Assembly (NCBI GenBank): GCA_001796515.1
Contig: MGMS01000026.1
Span: forward strand, 1 to 38,847
Reading direction: 5' to 3'
DNA length: 38,847 nucleotides
Source: Chloroflexi bacterium RBG_13_51_36
Lineage (GTDB): Bacteria > Chloroflexota > Dehalococcoidia > GIF9 > AB-539-J10
Shown here piece by piece: positions 25,911 through 34,487 of this stretch; the stretch's first letter is position 1, and every line of letters starts with the position of its first letter. A program made the translations under genes and the position numbers. The notes under the pieces were generated by a model. It was not told the origin of the DNA. It was given only the letters and a program-made list of their open reading frames with translations, and did no database searches.

Positions 25911-26864
25911 GTGGGTAATATAGCTAAGTCTAGCCGTCGCCAGACTATCGAAAATGCATTTAAGCAGTATGAATATATCGACAATATCTCCGATGCTATC
26001 ATCGATTCTTTCTCTCACGAGACTGAGATTAGACCGATGGCTTTGAGAGATTATATATCCAGCCGCAAAGTACTATCGGGCACGAATTATCGTGTCGTAA
26101 GGGATCCAGAAATAACAAAGCTTCTTTTTCTAGAGGCCGATGAGTATCTAGCAAAGGCTTTAAATAATCTGTGCTCAGGTTGCGTCTGCCACCACAAAGG
26201 CTATCTGTCATGGGGCGAAGTGACAATATACTACTCCAGCTTTTTTGCCATCCACGGACTATTGAGATTGCAGGGCAAATCACTAGGAACAAGTTATGTT
26301 TTGTTTCCTTATTCGATACGAAGTCCGGCTTCAATTGTTAATCATGAATATGTCATCACTTCACCGATCCCTGTCAATGGTATCCACGAGGACCTTTGGC
26401 GTAAGTTTTTTGACACCTACTCCCAGAATATTGAAATAGATCAAATGGAATATACGGACGCGATATTTTTCTCAGATACACAAGACATAGTACTTGAAGT
26501 CGAGCGACGCAATAGATTCAACTACCAGATGTTTGAATCTTATCAAGAGGTTTTTAACTCTGTTGAATTGAATCGTCGTCTCCTTTTCAACTTAAAATCA
26601 ATAGATCCGTTATTCTTTTCGAAACTGACTTACTACGTAAGAGATGCCGACAGGAAATACATAGCGAAGGCAGCCCTTAGAATACAGCTACTGCATTCTC
26701 TCCTATATTCAATTGTCGAAGGAACTAGCCTTGAAACCTATTTTAATGACCGTCATGGTAATCGTTTGAATTATCTCGATTCAGTTTTGACTGATTCTAG
26801 CCCAATTGACCGATCATGTATTGAACAAGGTTGCCTGCTTTGCCCTCATTCCAATATCCCTTGA
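25911..26864 (+). CDS. Unknown protein, 317 residues, HEPN-like helix
   Basis: I do not recognise this protein with certainty. A GTG start at 25911 is preceded by AAGGA. The middle part, SWGEVTIYYSSFFAIHGLLRLQGKS, has the look of a HEPN-type helix (alternating YY/F and a small-residue register), as seen in RNases and MNT/HEPN pairs. The catalytic RxxxxH of HEPN nucleases is not obvious. There is a cysteine cluster CSGCVCHHKG near residue 92 and a second (CIEQGCLLCPH) at the C-terminus, which together could bind zinc. The GC content is low. Adjacency to the DGQHR and Dam-like genes suggests a partner or effector role. Confidence 0.7.
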   Translation: MGNIAKSSRRQTIENAFKQYEYIDNISDAIIDSFSHETEIRPMALRDYISSRKVLSGTNYRVVRDPEITKLLFLEADEYLAKALNNLCSGCVCHHKGYLSWGEVTIYYSSFFAIHGLLRLQGKSLGTSYVLFPYSIRSPASIVNHEYVITSPIPVNGIHEDLWRKFFDTYSQNIEIDQMEYTDAIFFSDTQDIVLEVERRNRFNYQMFESYQEVFNSVELNRRLLFNLKSIDPLFFSKLTYYVRDADRKYIAKAALRIQLLHSLLYSIVEGTSLETYFNDRHGNRLNYLDSVLTDSSPIDRSCIEQGCLLCPHSNIP

Positions 26865-27031
26865 CTCATTCTGCTTCTGAAATTGACTGCCAACATCTTT
26901 GCCAACGGACTTTTCACCACAATGAAAAACCTGGAAGGGCGGATTTCCCCGGAGAAGCAGCTTCAGAGTACTGATGTTCGTAGATGAACCACAGGCTTAG
27001 TGAGCCGTTCATCGTGCCATCGCTGATAACG

Positions 27032-27478
27032 TCATGCCGAGATGTCATCAAAAATTCGTTCTACAGTCGCTTTATGGTACGGATATTTCGTAACCAACAA
27101 CGCTTTAAATTCATCAAGTTTTGCTGTCGTTAATAGCTCATCAATCTCATATGCTCTCTTATTCAACTGTCTACAATATTTATCGAGTACCGCTTGTGTG
27201 CTGATTCTTCGAATATCCGCAACTTTGTGGGTAGCTTCAACTCTACTGCATCCCTCCTTTTTCACAAGAATTATCATTTCGAGTGTTTCCGCTAAAGCGT
27301 GTGGTACGCTAGCAGGGAATTCTGGAAGCACATTTGGTTTATCAGCTTTGTTTGTTTTAGAGTTGTTCAATAACAAACGCCTTAATACACTATTAGGATC
27401 GATGTCAACAAATGGTTCTGCCTTTTCCTTTAAGAGGTTATATACCTCTTCATCAATCTCAATTTTATACATTTTCAC
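27032..27478 (-). CDS. SeqA-N / ribbon-helix-helix-like DNA-binding protein
   Basis: A 148-residue protein. Its first 40 residues (VKMYKIEIDEEVYNLLKEKAEPFVDIDPNSVLRRLLL) resemble the N-terminal domain of SeqA or a ribbon-helix-helix fold: a short strand, then two helices with a conserved SVLRRLL. The C-terminal half is helical (ALAETLEMIILVKKEGCSRVEATHKVADIRRISTQAVLDKY) and may be a second HTH. A GTG at 27478 sits seven bases after AGGAGG and is preferred over the upstream ATG at 27553. Four TAATAG repeats lie 30 bases upstream. Convergent with the accessory block, it may regulate it and itself. Confidence 0.75.
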   Translation of the reverse strand: MKMYKIEIDEEVYNLLKEKAEPFVDIDPNSVLRRLLLNNSKTNKADKPNVLPEFPASVPHALAETLEMIILVKKEGCSRVEATHKVADIRRISTQAVLDKYCRQLNKRAYEIDELLTTAKLDEFKALLVTKYPYHKATVERIFDDISA

Positions 27479-27507
27479 TGCATTTCCTCCTAAATCCTTA
27501 GAAAAAG

Positions 27508-27540
27508 TAATAGTACTAATAGTGATAATAGCATTAATAG
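27508..27540 (+). promoter_or_regulatory. Four TAATAG repeats at a 9-bp period
   Basis: Perfect TAATAG copies start at 27508, 27517, 27526 and 27535, each followed by a variable triplet. The array is upstream of the SeqA/RHH-like gene on the opposite strand, where an operator for a dimeric or oligomeric binder would be expected. It could equally act as an iteron-like element. Confidence 0.8.
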
Positions 27541-27664
27541 TTTCGTTTGTCAAGTCCCTAATAGAGAAAATGGACGATATACACCTTTACCAAGCCAACA
27601 TTTGCTTAGCACAAGAGATTAGGAAGCCCTTGGGCGCTGATGCAGATCAAGCCGCGGCTAGTTT

Positions 27665-27723
27665 TCATATCAGAGGCCTGTGGCCGAGAGGTTGGCATCC
27701 GGGGCAGAAGCAGGTGCCGCGGT
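27665..27723 (-). pseudogene. fpg 3'-end fragment, copy r1
   Basis: On the minus strand it reads NRGTCFCPGCQPLGHRPLI and stop, against NRGTYFCPRCQPSGRVPSI of the intact fpg at 32422-33249. About four-fifths of bases match. Similarity ends near the Asn codon. Just beyond the stop, a degenerate AAGCCGCGGCTAG recalls the tRNA-like sequence beside the intact gene. Confidence 0.8.
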
Positions 27724-27806
27724 TCTTCGTCTATGTAGCAGAATATTCTTGACTGGCATAGATTAGTTCTAGTAAAGTTCTTGAACCACCGAGCAGGAGC
27801 GGAGAA

Positions 27807-29525
27807 ATGATGAATTATCTACTACAGCCCAAAAAATATAAAAGCCTCATGGCCGACGAGGGATCAAGAGCCATCATGAACAAGACTATTGCCTTCTTCG
27901 AAAAGATGGGCAAGGCCAGGATTCTCGATGATTACAGCAAGAAGGTCTGGTACAGTGAGTTTGTCGAATTCATCGGCAAGGAGCAGATCTTTGCCAGGCT
28001 GCTGACGCCCAAGGAATATGCCGGCGGAGATCCCGACTGTCGCTGGGACACGGCCCGCAACAGTGAATATGCCGAACTCCTGTCCTTCTACGGCCTCGGC
28101 TACTGGTACTGCTTCCAGGTGACCATCCTGGGCCTGGGCCCAATCTGGATGAGTCAGAATGAAAAGGCGAAAAAGAGAGCAGCCAGGCTCCTCAAGGAAG
28201 GGGCGATTTTTGCGTTCGGCCTTTCCGAGAGGGACCACGGCGCGGACATTTATTCCACGGAAACCTCACTGACACCAATGCCCGACGGTACATGGGTGGC
28301 GAACGGGGAAAAATATTACATCGGCAACGGCAATGAAGCGGAAATGGTGTCCACTCTGGGGAAAATCAAGGACGGCACGGACGACTACACCTTCTTCGTC
28401 ACCAACTACCGCCACAAGGCCTACGAGCTCAAGAAGAATGTGGTCTCCCACCAGGAATACGTGTCCAACTTCGCTCTGCACGACTATCCCATCACAAACG
28501 ACGACATCCTCTCCCGGGGCTCCCATGCCTGGGACTGTGCGCTCAACACCGTGAACATCGGCAAATTCAACATCGGTCCCGGGTCCATCGGGGTCGCCGA
28601 ACACTGCTTCTACGAGGCCATCACCCATGCATCCAACCGCATCCTCTACGGCATACGAGTCACGGACATGCCCCACGTGCGCAAGAACTTCATGGACGCC
28701 TGGCTGCGCCTGGTGGGCATGAAGCTCTACCAGCGCCGCGCCACTGACTATTTCAGGAATTCCAGCCAGAACGACCGCCGCTATCTGCTCTACAACCCCA
28801 CGAGCAAGATGAAGGTGACCCTGCAGGCCGAAGAGGTGGTCAGCCTGCTCTGGGAAGTGATTGCAGCCAAGGGATTTGAAAGGGACACCTACTTTCACAT
28901 GGCAGCCGCCGATATCATGGGCCCGTCCAAGCTCGAGGGAACGGTCCACGTGAACATCCAGCTCATCCGCAAGTTCATGCAAAACTACTTCTTCAACCCC
29001 GCCGAGTACCCACCAGTAGCTCCGGACCTTTCAGAAAAAGACGACCTGTTCCTCTTCAATCAGGGCCCAACCAGGGGACTGGGGAAAATACAGTTCCACG
29101 ATTATAAACCTGTCTTCGAGGCCAATAAGGGCCTGCCCAACGTGGCTACCTTCATGAAGCAAATCGCTGTTTTCAGGGAGATGCTGGAAGGGGCGGGCCC
29201 GGACGAGGCCCAGGATATGGACCCCTCGTGGTCTCTGCCTTTGGGCGAGATGTTCTCCATTGTTGTGTACGGCCAGCTCATCCTCGAGCAGGCAGGTATC
29301 AGCGGAATCGAGCCAGACATTCTGAACCAGATGTTTGATTTCATGGTGCGTGACTTTGCTCAATTTGCCATGCAAATCTACGGCAATCATAGTTCCAGGG
29401 ATGCACAGCGAGATTATTGTGTCAAGATTATGCTTATTAAGGCAGTGCCGAATTCCGAGCAATATAACCGGGTATGGCAGCAGTATGTTTCCCTTTTGAA
29501 CGGCGAGTACGCCATGAATGAGTAG
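27807..29525 (+). CDS. Acyl-CoA dehydrogenase-family protein
   Basis: A 572-residue flavoprotein resembling acyl-CoA dehydrogenases and acyl-CoA oxidase-like enzymes, larger than usual. The FAFGLSERDHGADIYS motif is the flavin-binding signature, followed by GEKYYIGNGNEAEMVS and a C-terminal helical half with long extra segments. The catalytic Glu cannot be placed by eye. Starts at ATG 27807 or 27810 after GGAGCGGAG. The coding sequence is clearly GC-richer with C-ending codons than its neighbours. It stands alone between two fpg 3' fragments, which suggests transfer. Substrate unknown. Confidence 0.85.
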   Translation: MMNYLLQPKKYKSLMADEGSRAIMNKTIAFFEKMGKARILDDYSKKVWYSEFVEFIGKEQIFARLLTPKEYAGGDPDCRWDTARNSEYAELLSFYGLGYWYCFQVTILGLGPIWMSQNEKAKKRAARLLKEGAIFAFGLSERDHGADIYSTETSLTPMPDGTWVANGEKYYIGNGNEAEMVSTLGKIKDGTDDYTFFVTNYRHKAYELKKNVVSHQEYVSNFALHDYPITNDDILSRGSHAWDCALNTVNIGKFNIGPGSIGVAEHCFYEAITHASNRILYGIRVTDMPHVRKNFMDAWLRLVGMKLYQRRATDYFRNSSQNDRRYLLYNPTSKMKVTLQAEEVVSLLWEVIAAKGFERDTYFHMAAADIMGPSKLEGTVHVNIQLIRKFMQNYFFNPAEYPPVAPDLSEKDDLFLFNQGPTRGLGKIQFHDYKPVFEANKGLPNVATFMKQIAVFREMLEGAGPDEAQDMDPSWSLPLGEMFSIVVYGQLILEQAGISGIEPDILNQMFDFMVRDFAQFAMQIYGNHSSRDAQRDYCVKIMLIKAVPNSEQYNRVWQQYVSLLNGEYAMNE

Positions 29526-29759
29526 GCTGGCGATAGGCGCGAAAGTGTGGAAACATAATCTGTCGGGACTCCTCTTGAGATGTCCTTCAAGACGAAGGAA
29601 TAACGGCTGAAGAGGCCGCTATTCCCTGCAATTTCGAAGACACAACGCTCCGGACGCCTGTCATCGCAGCGCGAATTCAAAGACGCCATGTAATTCCGCC
29701 GCCGAGCCTGGCTATCATAAGCCATCGGTCGCTGGCGCAAAGCTCGCCGCCGTCAGCTT

Positions 29760-29969
29760 TTATATCAGATTGCCGTGACTTACAGGCTGGCACCCGGCGC
29801 AGAGGTAGGTGCCGTGGTTCTGCACCGGGGTCTGCTCGATAGTGCGGCCGCAAACGGCGCAGGCTTCTTCTCCCGCCAAAGGCCTTAGCCTCTTCTTGAT
29901 ATTCAGATACCTGTTATGACCCATTTGAATTGAAAGGTCTGTCAGGTTCAGTTTTGACGAACTGTCCAA
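29760..29969 (-). pseudogene. fpg 3'-end fragment with zinc finger, copy r2
   Basis: A 69-codon frame whose C-terminal half is an Fpg-type zinc finger: CAVCGRTIEQTPVQNHGTYLCAGCQP, then PVSHGNLI and stop. The N-terminal residues match poorly, and no catalytic domain is present. A degenerate GCCGCCGTCAGC-TTTTATATC block follows the stop, as in the intact locus. No other gene is visible in the 29526-30017 interval. Confidence 0.75.
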
Positions 29970-30017
29970 GTTTCGGTGTGCACCTCAAGGGCGAAAGGCC
30001 TGTTGGGCTGAGACTAG

Positions 30018-31283
30018 TTAGAGCTCGAAAGCACCGACTCCCTCATCGGTTGACACGTAGAGAATACCATCAACTATTGAGAAGTCGTTCACACCCTGTT
30101 CTTCGAAAGTCATCATCCACAAGATGTCACTTGATTGCCGGTCAAGAGCCTGAAGTGCAGCGCACTCTGCTCCTACGCCCCCATAGACGGCGCAGGCGCT
30201 CCTGTAAATGACTCCTTGATACTCATAAGTCAGCTCGGAAAGGGGCGGTTTATCTGCCAGGAAAGTAAGACCGGGTTCACCCATGTCAGCTATCTCTTCC
30301 TTCACACTTTGTCCCAATATGCAGCAGTCCACAAAATCAGACTGGGACCAGTCGTCGAGAAGGCAGCCGTCTTGCTCCAGACAATTGACGCCCTCAGAGA
30401 GGAAAGAATACCAGCCGATCTGACCAGATGTTTTGTTTAAGGCGGTTATATCAGATGCAAACCAATACCAGGGGTAATCAGGCTCAGACATCGGAACAAT
30501 CTGTGCCAGATGCCAGGCGTACACGTAGAGGGAGTCAATTCCCACCAGGATGGACCCTGTTTCGTCACTTTCCCACAGCATCTCTCCTGTTTTAATGTCG
30601 ATAGCTGTAATCTTGGGGGAGAGGCGTTCAGCAGCGTCGTCACATGTCCCTGGACCAAGGGAGAGCACTTCATCTTCAACCAAGATTCGTTTGCTGCGAG
30701 TATCAATTTGGCCATTCCACCATAAGGGTACAATAGGCAGGGATACGACACTACAACCTGTCAATCTAATGTCAGTTTGCCCGAAGCTAGCCAGGACGCC
30801 CGTGTAAGTGACCAGGTCGCCCTCCTTAAGATTCAGCAGGCTCGACCTCTGACTTTCGTCAAAAGAGGCCGCCACCTCTGTTCGCGCCCAGTCCGTTGGA
30901 TTAAGAAAATAGACTACTAGCCCTTCTTCTGTTGACATATATTTGAGTTCATTTGTCCACTTGACCTGTTTTCCTGCATAGTCTTGCCAGACGTCCCATC
31001 TCTGCAAGCTTGTCAATTCAGGGGCGAAAAGCCCTTTGGCAAGCTCATAGGCAGAGACCGCAACCTGCTCAATCTCGGCTACGTCTCCTGAAGGCTCCTT
31101 TGGTAAGTGTGTAGTTATGATAACCACCGCACTGATAGCTATGACACAGGCAACTATGATTCCTATTAGCTTCTTCCTGCTCTTTCCTCCAGTGGGCTCC
31201 CCTGTCATCAGCCGACGCAGACACTTGGGACAAAACCCGGTGTCTCCGCGCACCTCAGTTCCACAGATAGGACAGGTTGGCAT
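30018..31283 (-). CDS. Zinc-ribbon membrane protein with PQQ-like propeller segments
   Basis: A 421-residue protein. Residues 1-24 form a zinc ribbon (CPICG...FCPKCLRRL), followed by a transmembrane helix over about 37-57, and then an exterior part. An OB-like region (EGDLVTYTGVLASFGQTDIRLTG) is followed by repeats of beta-propeller type, ITAIDIKTGEMLWESD and LQALDRQSSDILWMMTFEE, like PQQ-binding repeats. It would sit in the membrane with a cytoplasmic ribbon. The TATAAT box at 31374 to 31369 and AGGAGGTG before the ATG at 31283 support expression. Function unknown. Confidence 0.85.
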   Translation of the reverse strand: MPTCPICGTEVRGDTGFCPKCLRRLMTGEPTGGKSRKKLIGIIVACVIAISAVVIITTHLPKEPSGDVAEIEQVAVSAYELAKGLFAPELTSLQRWDVWQDYAGKQVKWTNELKYMSTEEGLVVYFLNPTDWARTEVAASFDESQRSSLLNLKEGDLVTYTGVLASFGQTDIRLTGCSVVSLPIVPLWWNGQIDTRSKRILVEDEVLSLGPGTCDDAAERLSPKITAIDIKTGEMLWESDETGSILVGIDSLYVYAWHLAQIVPMSEPDYPWYWFASDITALNKTSGQIGWYSFLSEGVNCLEQDGCLLDDWSQSDFVDCCILGQSVKEEIADMGEPGLTFLADKPPLSELTYEYQGVIYRSACAVYGGVGAECAALQALDRQSSDILWMMTFEEQGVNDFSIVDGILYVSTDEGVGAFEL

Positions 31284-31527
31284 AGCTTCACCTCCTGGAC
31301 ATTCTCAATGTCTATCCCTAAATACCCTGGCCGGGCCAACAATCAACCACATCATCCATCCCGGTCATATTATATCACCTCACCGGTCAGTGAAGTTCCG
31401 AATAGTGTTGAGATCCACTGGAGAATTGGCAAGGCCATTCACGATGTAAAGATACGGCGAGATGTACCAAGGAGTCGGGAAGCCTTCGGCCACTTGTTTG
31501 GGTTCAGTCGCTACCACCTTTCTGTCA

Positions 31528-32336
31528 TTACTGAACAACGAGGAAGTCAATCACTGACCGATTGAATAGCATGCTGTTTTCCATGTTAGGAAGATGGGCG
31601 GCATCAGGTATCAATAACCTCTTGGCTCCATGTATCCTGTCAGCAACTAACTGTGAGATTGCCTGCATATCCGGCAGATCACTATCTCCAACTATAACCA
31701 GGGTAGGGACACGTATTTCGGCCAAGCGCGACATAACATCAAATTCCGGGGGTGCTTCCGGAAATTTGTCAGTCACCGAGGGGTAGTTATCCAGTATCAT
31801 CTCCCGAACCAGCGCTCTTGCGGCTGAATCTACTGTTTCCCTGTCTCTCTTTAGTCCAACCACCCAGATATTCACCAGCATATCAGCGACTTCTTCACGT
31901 CTTCCGCTGGCGATTAGCCGTTCGAGAATCGCGTCTTTCGCTAAGGTTTCCTCGTCTCGATATTCATAGCCAGGCATCCCCGGTGCGATGAGGACTAAGC
32001 GGCTAACCATCCCAGGATAGGCAATTGCCGTCTCAATTGCCGCCTTCCCACCGAGTGAGCACCCTGCGATACTCACTGACGTCAACCCCAGGTGCTCGAT
32101 AAGTCCATGAATGTCTTCATAGTGCGAAAGGATTCCCCTGGAGCAGGCGACTTTCCATAGCCGCGGAAGTCAGGCATGATAACCTGAAAACGACTTGAAA
32201 ACTCACTGCACTGTACTGCCCACATCCGGTGGTCAGCTATGCCGGAATGAAGCAATAGCAGCGGTTTTCCCTCTCCCGACACTTCGAAATACATCTTGGC
32301 GTTCCGGATTGTAGCAAAGCCGGTCTTCACCTTCAC
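31528..32336 (-). pseudogene. Alpha/beta hydrolase broken by a single frameshift
   Basis: The N-terminal part (GTG at 32336 or 32330) reads YFEVSGEGKPLLLLHSGIADHRMW...VIMPDFRGYGKSPAPGESF. After about 32125 the matching sequence continues in another frame as HYEDIHGLIEHLGLTSVSI, then the nucleophile elbow GCSLGG and the C-terminal half with IVGDSDLP and PDAAHLPNMEN. The missing base lies near 32122-32130. Restoring it would give about 269 residues, normal for the family. The Ser, Asp and His of the triad are present. Confidence 0.85.
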
Positions 32337-32392
32337 TCTGATAAAACCCTCATTGTCGATATATGAGCCCGATATTATTCCATGGCAATATC

Positions 32393-32417
32393 GCCGGTTC
32401 AAATCCAGCCGCTGCCA
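32393..32417 (+). repeat. tRNA 3'-end-like sequence beside fpg, copy 5
   Basis: GCCGG-TTCAAAT-CCAGC-CGCTGCC-A, five bases short of the fpg stop. It has the same acceptor strand as the tRNA at 5187-5259. Degenerate equivalents sit at the same place beside both fpg fragments. Confidence 0.6.
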
Positions 32418-32421
32418 GATT

Positions 32422-33249
32422 TCATATCGAAGGCACGCGGCCTGAAGGCTGGCATCTGGGACAGAAGTAGGTGCCGCGGTTCTGGACGGCGATTCGCTCG
32501 ATGGGATTGCCGCAGACGGGGCAGGGTTCGCCTCCCTTATGAGCAACCTTGAAATTGAAGTGGGCCGTGCCCAGCTCGCCCTCCGGGCGGACGTAGGTAT
32601 CCACGCTGGCACCCTTGCTGCAAATGGCTGCCCGTAGAATTCTGCGAATATCGTTATGTAAAGTCCGCACTTCGGCGGGCGACAGCTCATCCGCTTTTCT
32701 CAGAGGGTGAATGCGGGCGGCAAACAGGGCTTCATCGGCATACATATTGCCGATTCCGGCGACAATACACTGGTCGAGAAGCGCCGCTTTTATGGGGATG
32801 TGGTGCCGGCTTAATCTCTCTCGCAGAACGCTTGCCGTGTGTCTTTTGTCGAGGGGCTCGGGACCCAGCTTGCAGACCACAGTCTCGGCATCGTCAACCA
32901 GCCACATTTTTCCCAGGCGGCGCCGGTCATTGAAAACAAAGCGGTGCCCATTAGAGAGGTGAAAAACAGCCCTGGCATAGCGAGTGTCCTCGTCGGGATC
33001 TAACAGCAAGCTGCCGGTCATCCTGAGATGTATAATCAGCGACCTGCCATTCGACAGGCGAAAGATGAGATACTTTCCCCGGCGTTCCAGGCTTTCTACC
33101 TTCTGCCTGATTAACCCGCGATGGACTTCCTCGGCGGAACAACCGCATACAAGTTTGGCGTCAAGAATACTGACCTTAGTGAAGCTTTGCCCCACGACCC
33201 AGGGCGCAAGCTCATTTCTTATGGTTTCTACTTCAGGCAGTTCCGGCAT
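32422..33249 (-). CDS. mutM: Formamidopyrimidine-DNA glycosylase (MutM)
   Basis: A bifunctional base-excision repair enzyme that removes oxidised purines such as 8-oxoguanine and cuts at the abasic site. MPELPEVET gives the catalytic Pro1 and Glu2 after Met removal. The hairpin lysine is in RRGKYLIF, the helix-two-turn-helix in AGIGNMYADEALFAARIHP, and the zinc finger in CPVCGNPIERIAVQNRGTYFCPRCQ. At 275 residues the length is normal. It lies on the polA strand, with an FMN reductase and DUF3795 between, consistent with a repair neighbourhood. Its 3' end exists in two extra truncated copies in this window. Confidence 0.97.
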   Translation of the reverse strand: MPELPEVETIRNELAPWVVGQSFTKVSILDAKLVCGCSAEEVHRGLIRQKVESLERRGKYLIFRLSNGRSLIIHLRMTGSLLLDPDEDTRYARAVFHLSNGHRFVFNDRRRLGKMWLVDDAETVVCKLGPEPLDKRHTASVLRERLSRHHIPIKAALLDQCIVAGIGNMYADEALFAARIHPLRKADELSPAEVRTLHNDIRRILRAAICSKGASVDTYVRPEGELGTAHFNFKVAHKGGEPCPVCGNPIERIAVQNRGTYFCPRCQPSGRVPSI

Positions 33250-33346
33250 CTCAAATTAGTGTAGCAATACGGCATCGGAGATTCAATGCGCTGTCCCGTT
33301 AGCCAGGTTTGGAACCAAGACCGAACTCTCGGCAATCCACTTCTAT

Positions 33347-34027
33347 TCACGCCGGAGACTCGGCCCGGGAGATAAGCGGGCGGCTTATCGCCTTGAGGGT
33401 TTCCTCCCTCATTACACCGTCTTTGATCAACTCGTAACCCGCTTTTCGCACTGCATCCAGGACGGCTCTGCCGTCCTGCGTCAATTCTCCGTCCCGCTTC
33501 ATTACGCTCGCATGGGGTCTGAGCACAGCCCCGGCGAAGTTCACACTGGCATCTTGAGCAAACTCCTTGACGATACGCAATACGGTTCCGAAGTTCTGTT
33601 TTTCCCACCAGCCACCGGTGGACACGAGCACGATTGACCGGATCCGGACATCCTTGCGAAATCTTGCCCGCGTGCGTCCCTTGCGAAACTCGAGCACCGG
33701 TTCTAGCAAAGGACAAAGCCTGTTGATGACGTTTTGCATGTCCCCGGGCAGCGGGATGTAAACGGGCGTGGCCAGGACAAGAATATCTGCGTGCCTCAGC
33801 CTGGGATGGAGCAGCTGCATCTTGTCCTTGATGCAACATTCCCCCGGCGCCTCATTCCAGCAGTACAGCTCTCCGCAAGCGCACGGCTTGACTTTGAGGC
33901 GGCTGGCGTAGAACACCTCGACATGGGATCCGGCGTCCATCATGCCCTCAACGAAAGGTTCAACGACCACGGCTGTATACCCTCGTTCCATGCGAGGGCT
34001 GCCATTTATGACCACTGCTTTGTTCAT
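33347..34027 (-). CDS. NADPH-dependent FMN reductase-like / iron-sulfur flavoprotein
   Basis: A 226-residue flavodoxin-fold oxidoreductase. The FMN loop VINGSPRMERGYT is at the start and VLATPVYIPLPGDMQNVINRL in the middle. The segment KPCACGELYCWNEAPGECCIKDKM corresponds to the cysteine cluster of iron-sulfur flavoproteins, although its spacing (C-x-C-x4-C-x7-C-C) is not the classic CX2CX2C. It may carry a 4Fe-4S cluster and reduce small electron acceptors. It starts at ATG 34027 after AGGAGG. Confidence 0.9.
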   Translation of the reverse strand: MNKAVVINGSPRMERGYTAVVVEPFVEGMMDAGSHVEVFYASRLKVKPCACGELYCWNEAPGECCIKDKMQLLHPRLRHADILVLATPVYIPLPGDMQNVINRLCPLLEPVLEFRKGRTRARFRKDVRIRSIVLVSTGGWWEKQNFGTVLRIVKEFAQDASVNFAGAVLRPHASVMKRDGELTQDGRAVLDAVRKAGYELIKDGVMREETLKAISRPLISRAESPA

Positions 34028-34070
34028 CGTGTCCTCCTTCCTGTCAACGCATCTTGAACTTCGCCCAGTA

Positions 34071-34427
34071 TCAGGCCCGGAATTTCTTTCTTATGCCCTC
34101 GAGAGTCTCTTTCGCTCCGGTGATATTGAAGGATTTCCAGAAGCCGGTAAGCTTGTCACAAGGAAACTCCCCACAATAAGCACAGTTCGCGACACCCTTC
34201 TCATATCCGCAGCGCCGCACCTCACAGACCCTACAGAATTTGAACAGTCTCTTGCCGGTCGCCAAACACCCGTCGCAGTTGATATCCTCCGGCTTGAGAG
34301 TCTCTTTCTCTGTGGACCACGCTTTGGCGACTTCTTTCTTCAGTTCTCTGTCATTTGTCTTTGTGGCAATAAGCGCGCGACAATCGTCACACACGATTCC
34401 ACAAAAAGCAACCATCTTCTCCCTCAC
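34071..34427 (-). CDS. DUF3795 cysteine-rich protein
   Basis: A 118-residue protein with eleven cysteines, starting MREKMVAFCGIVCDDCRALIA. The FCGIVCDDC, NCDGC, FCRVCEVRRCGYEKG and NCAYCGEFPCDKL blocks are the family hallmark and probably bind zinc or iron-sulfur. Members are common in anaerobes, with function unknown. It follows AAAGGAGGTAAAG. It lies between polA and the FMN-reductase-like gene on the same strand. Confidence 0.92.
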   Translation of the reverse strand: MREKMVAFCGIVCDDCRALIATKTNDRELKKEVAKAWSTEKETLKPEDINCDGCLATGKRLFKFCRVCEVRRCGYEKGVANCAYCGEFPCDKLTGFWKSFNITGAKETLEGIRKKFRA

Positions 34428-34487
34428 TCTTTACCTCCTTTTTCTCTCCTGCAGCTCACGATTATTATTGCCCCACCGAGTCCGAGC

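Noticed and set aside
28266-28982. Long minus-strand open frame opposite the acyl-CoA dehydrogenase gene
   Set aside because: It arises from the GC-rich codon pattern of the plus-strand gene. The protein is low in complexity and has no ribosome site.
31498-31520. GGGTTCAGTCGCTACCA, resembling another tRNA 3' end
   Set aside because: The T loop does not fit TTCRANY and no stem forms. It is weaker than the five listed copies.
32082-32690. 202-residue minus-strand open frame overlapping fpg
   Set aside because: Its first part is fpg in the wrong frame. Only the last part is real, being the N-terminus of the frameshifted hydrolase.
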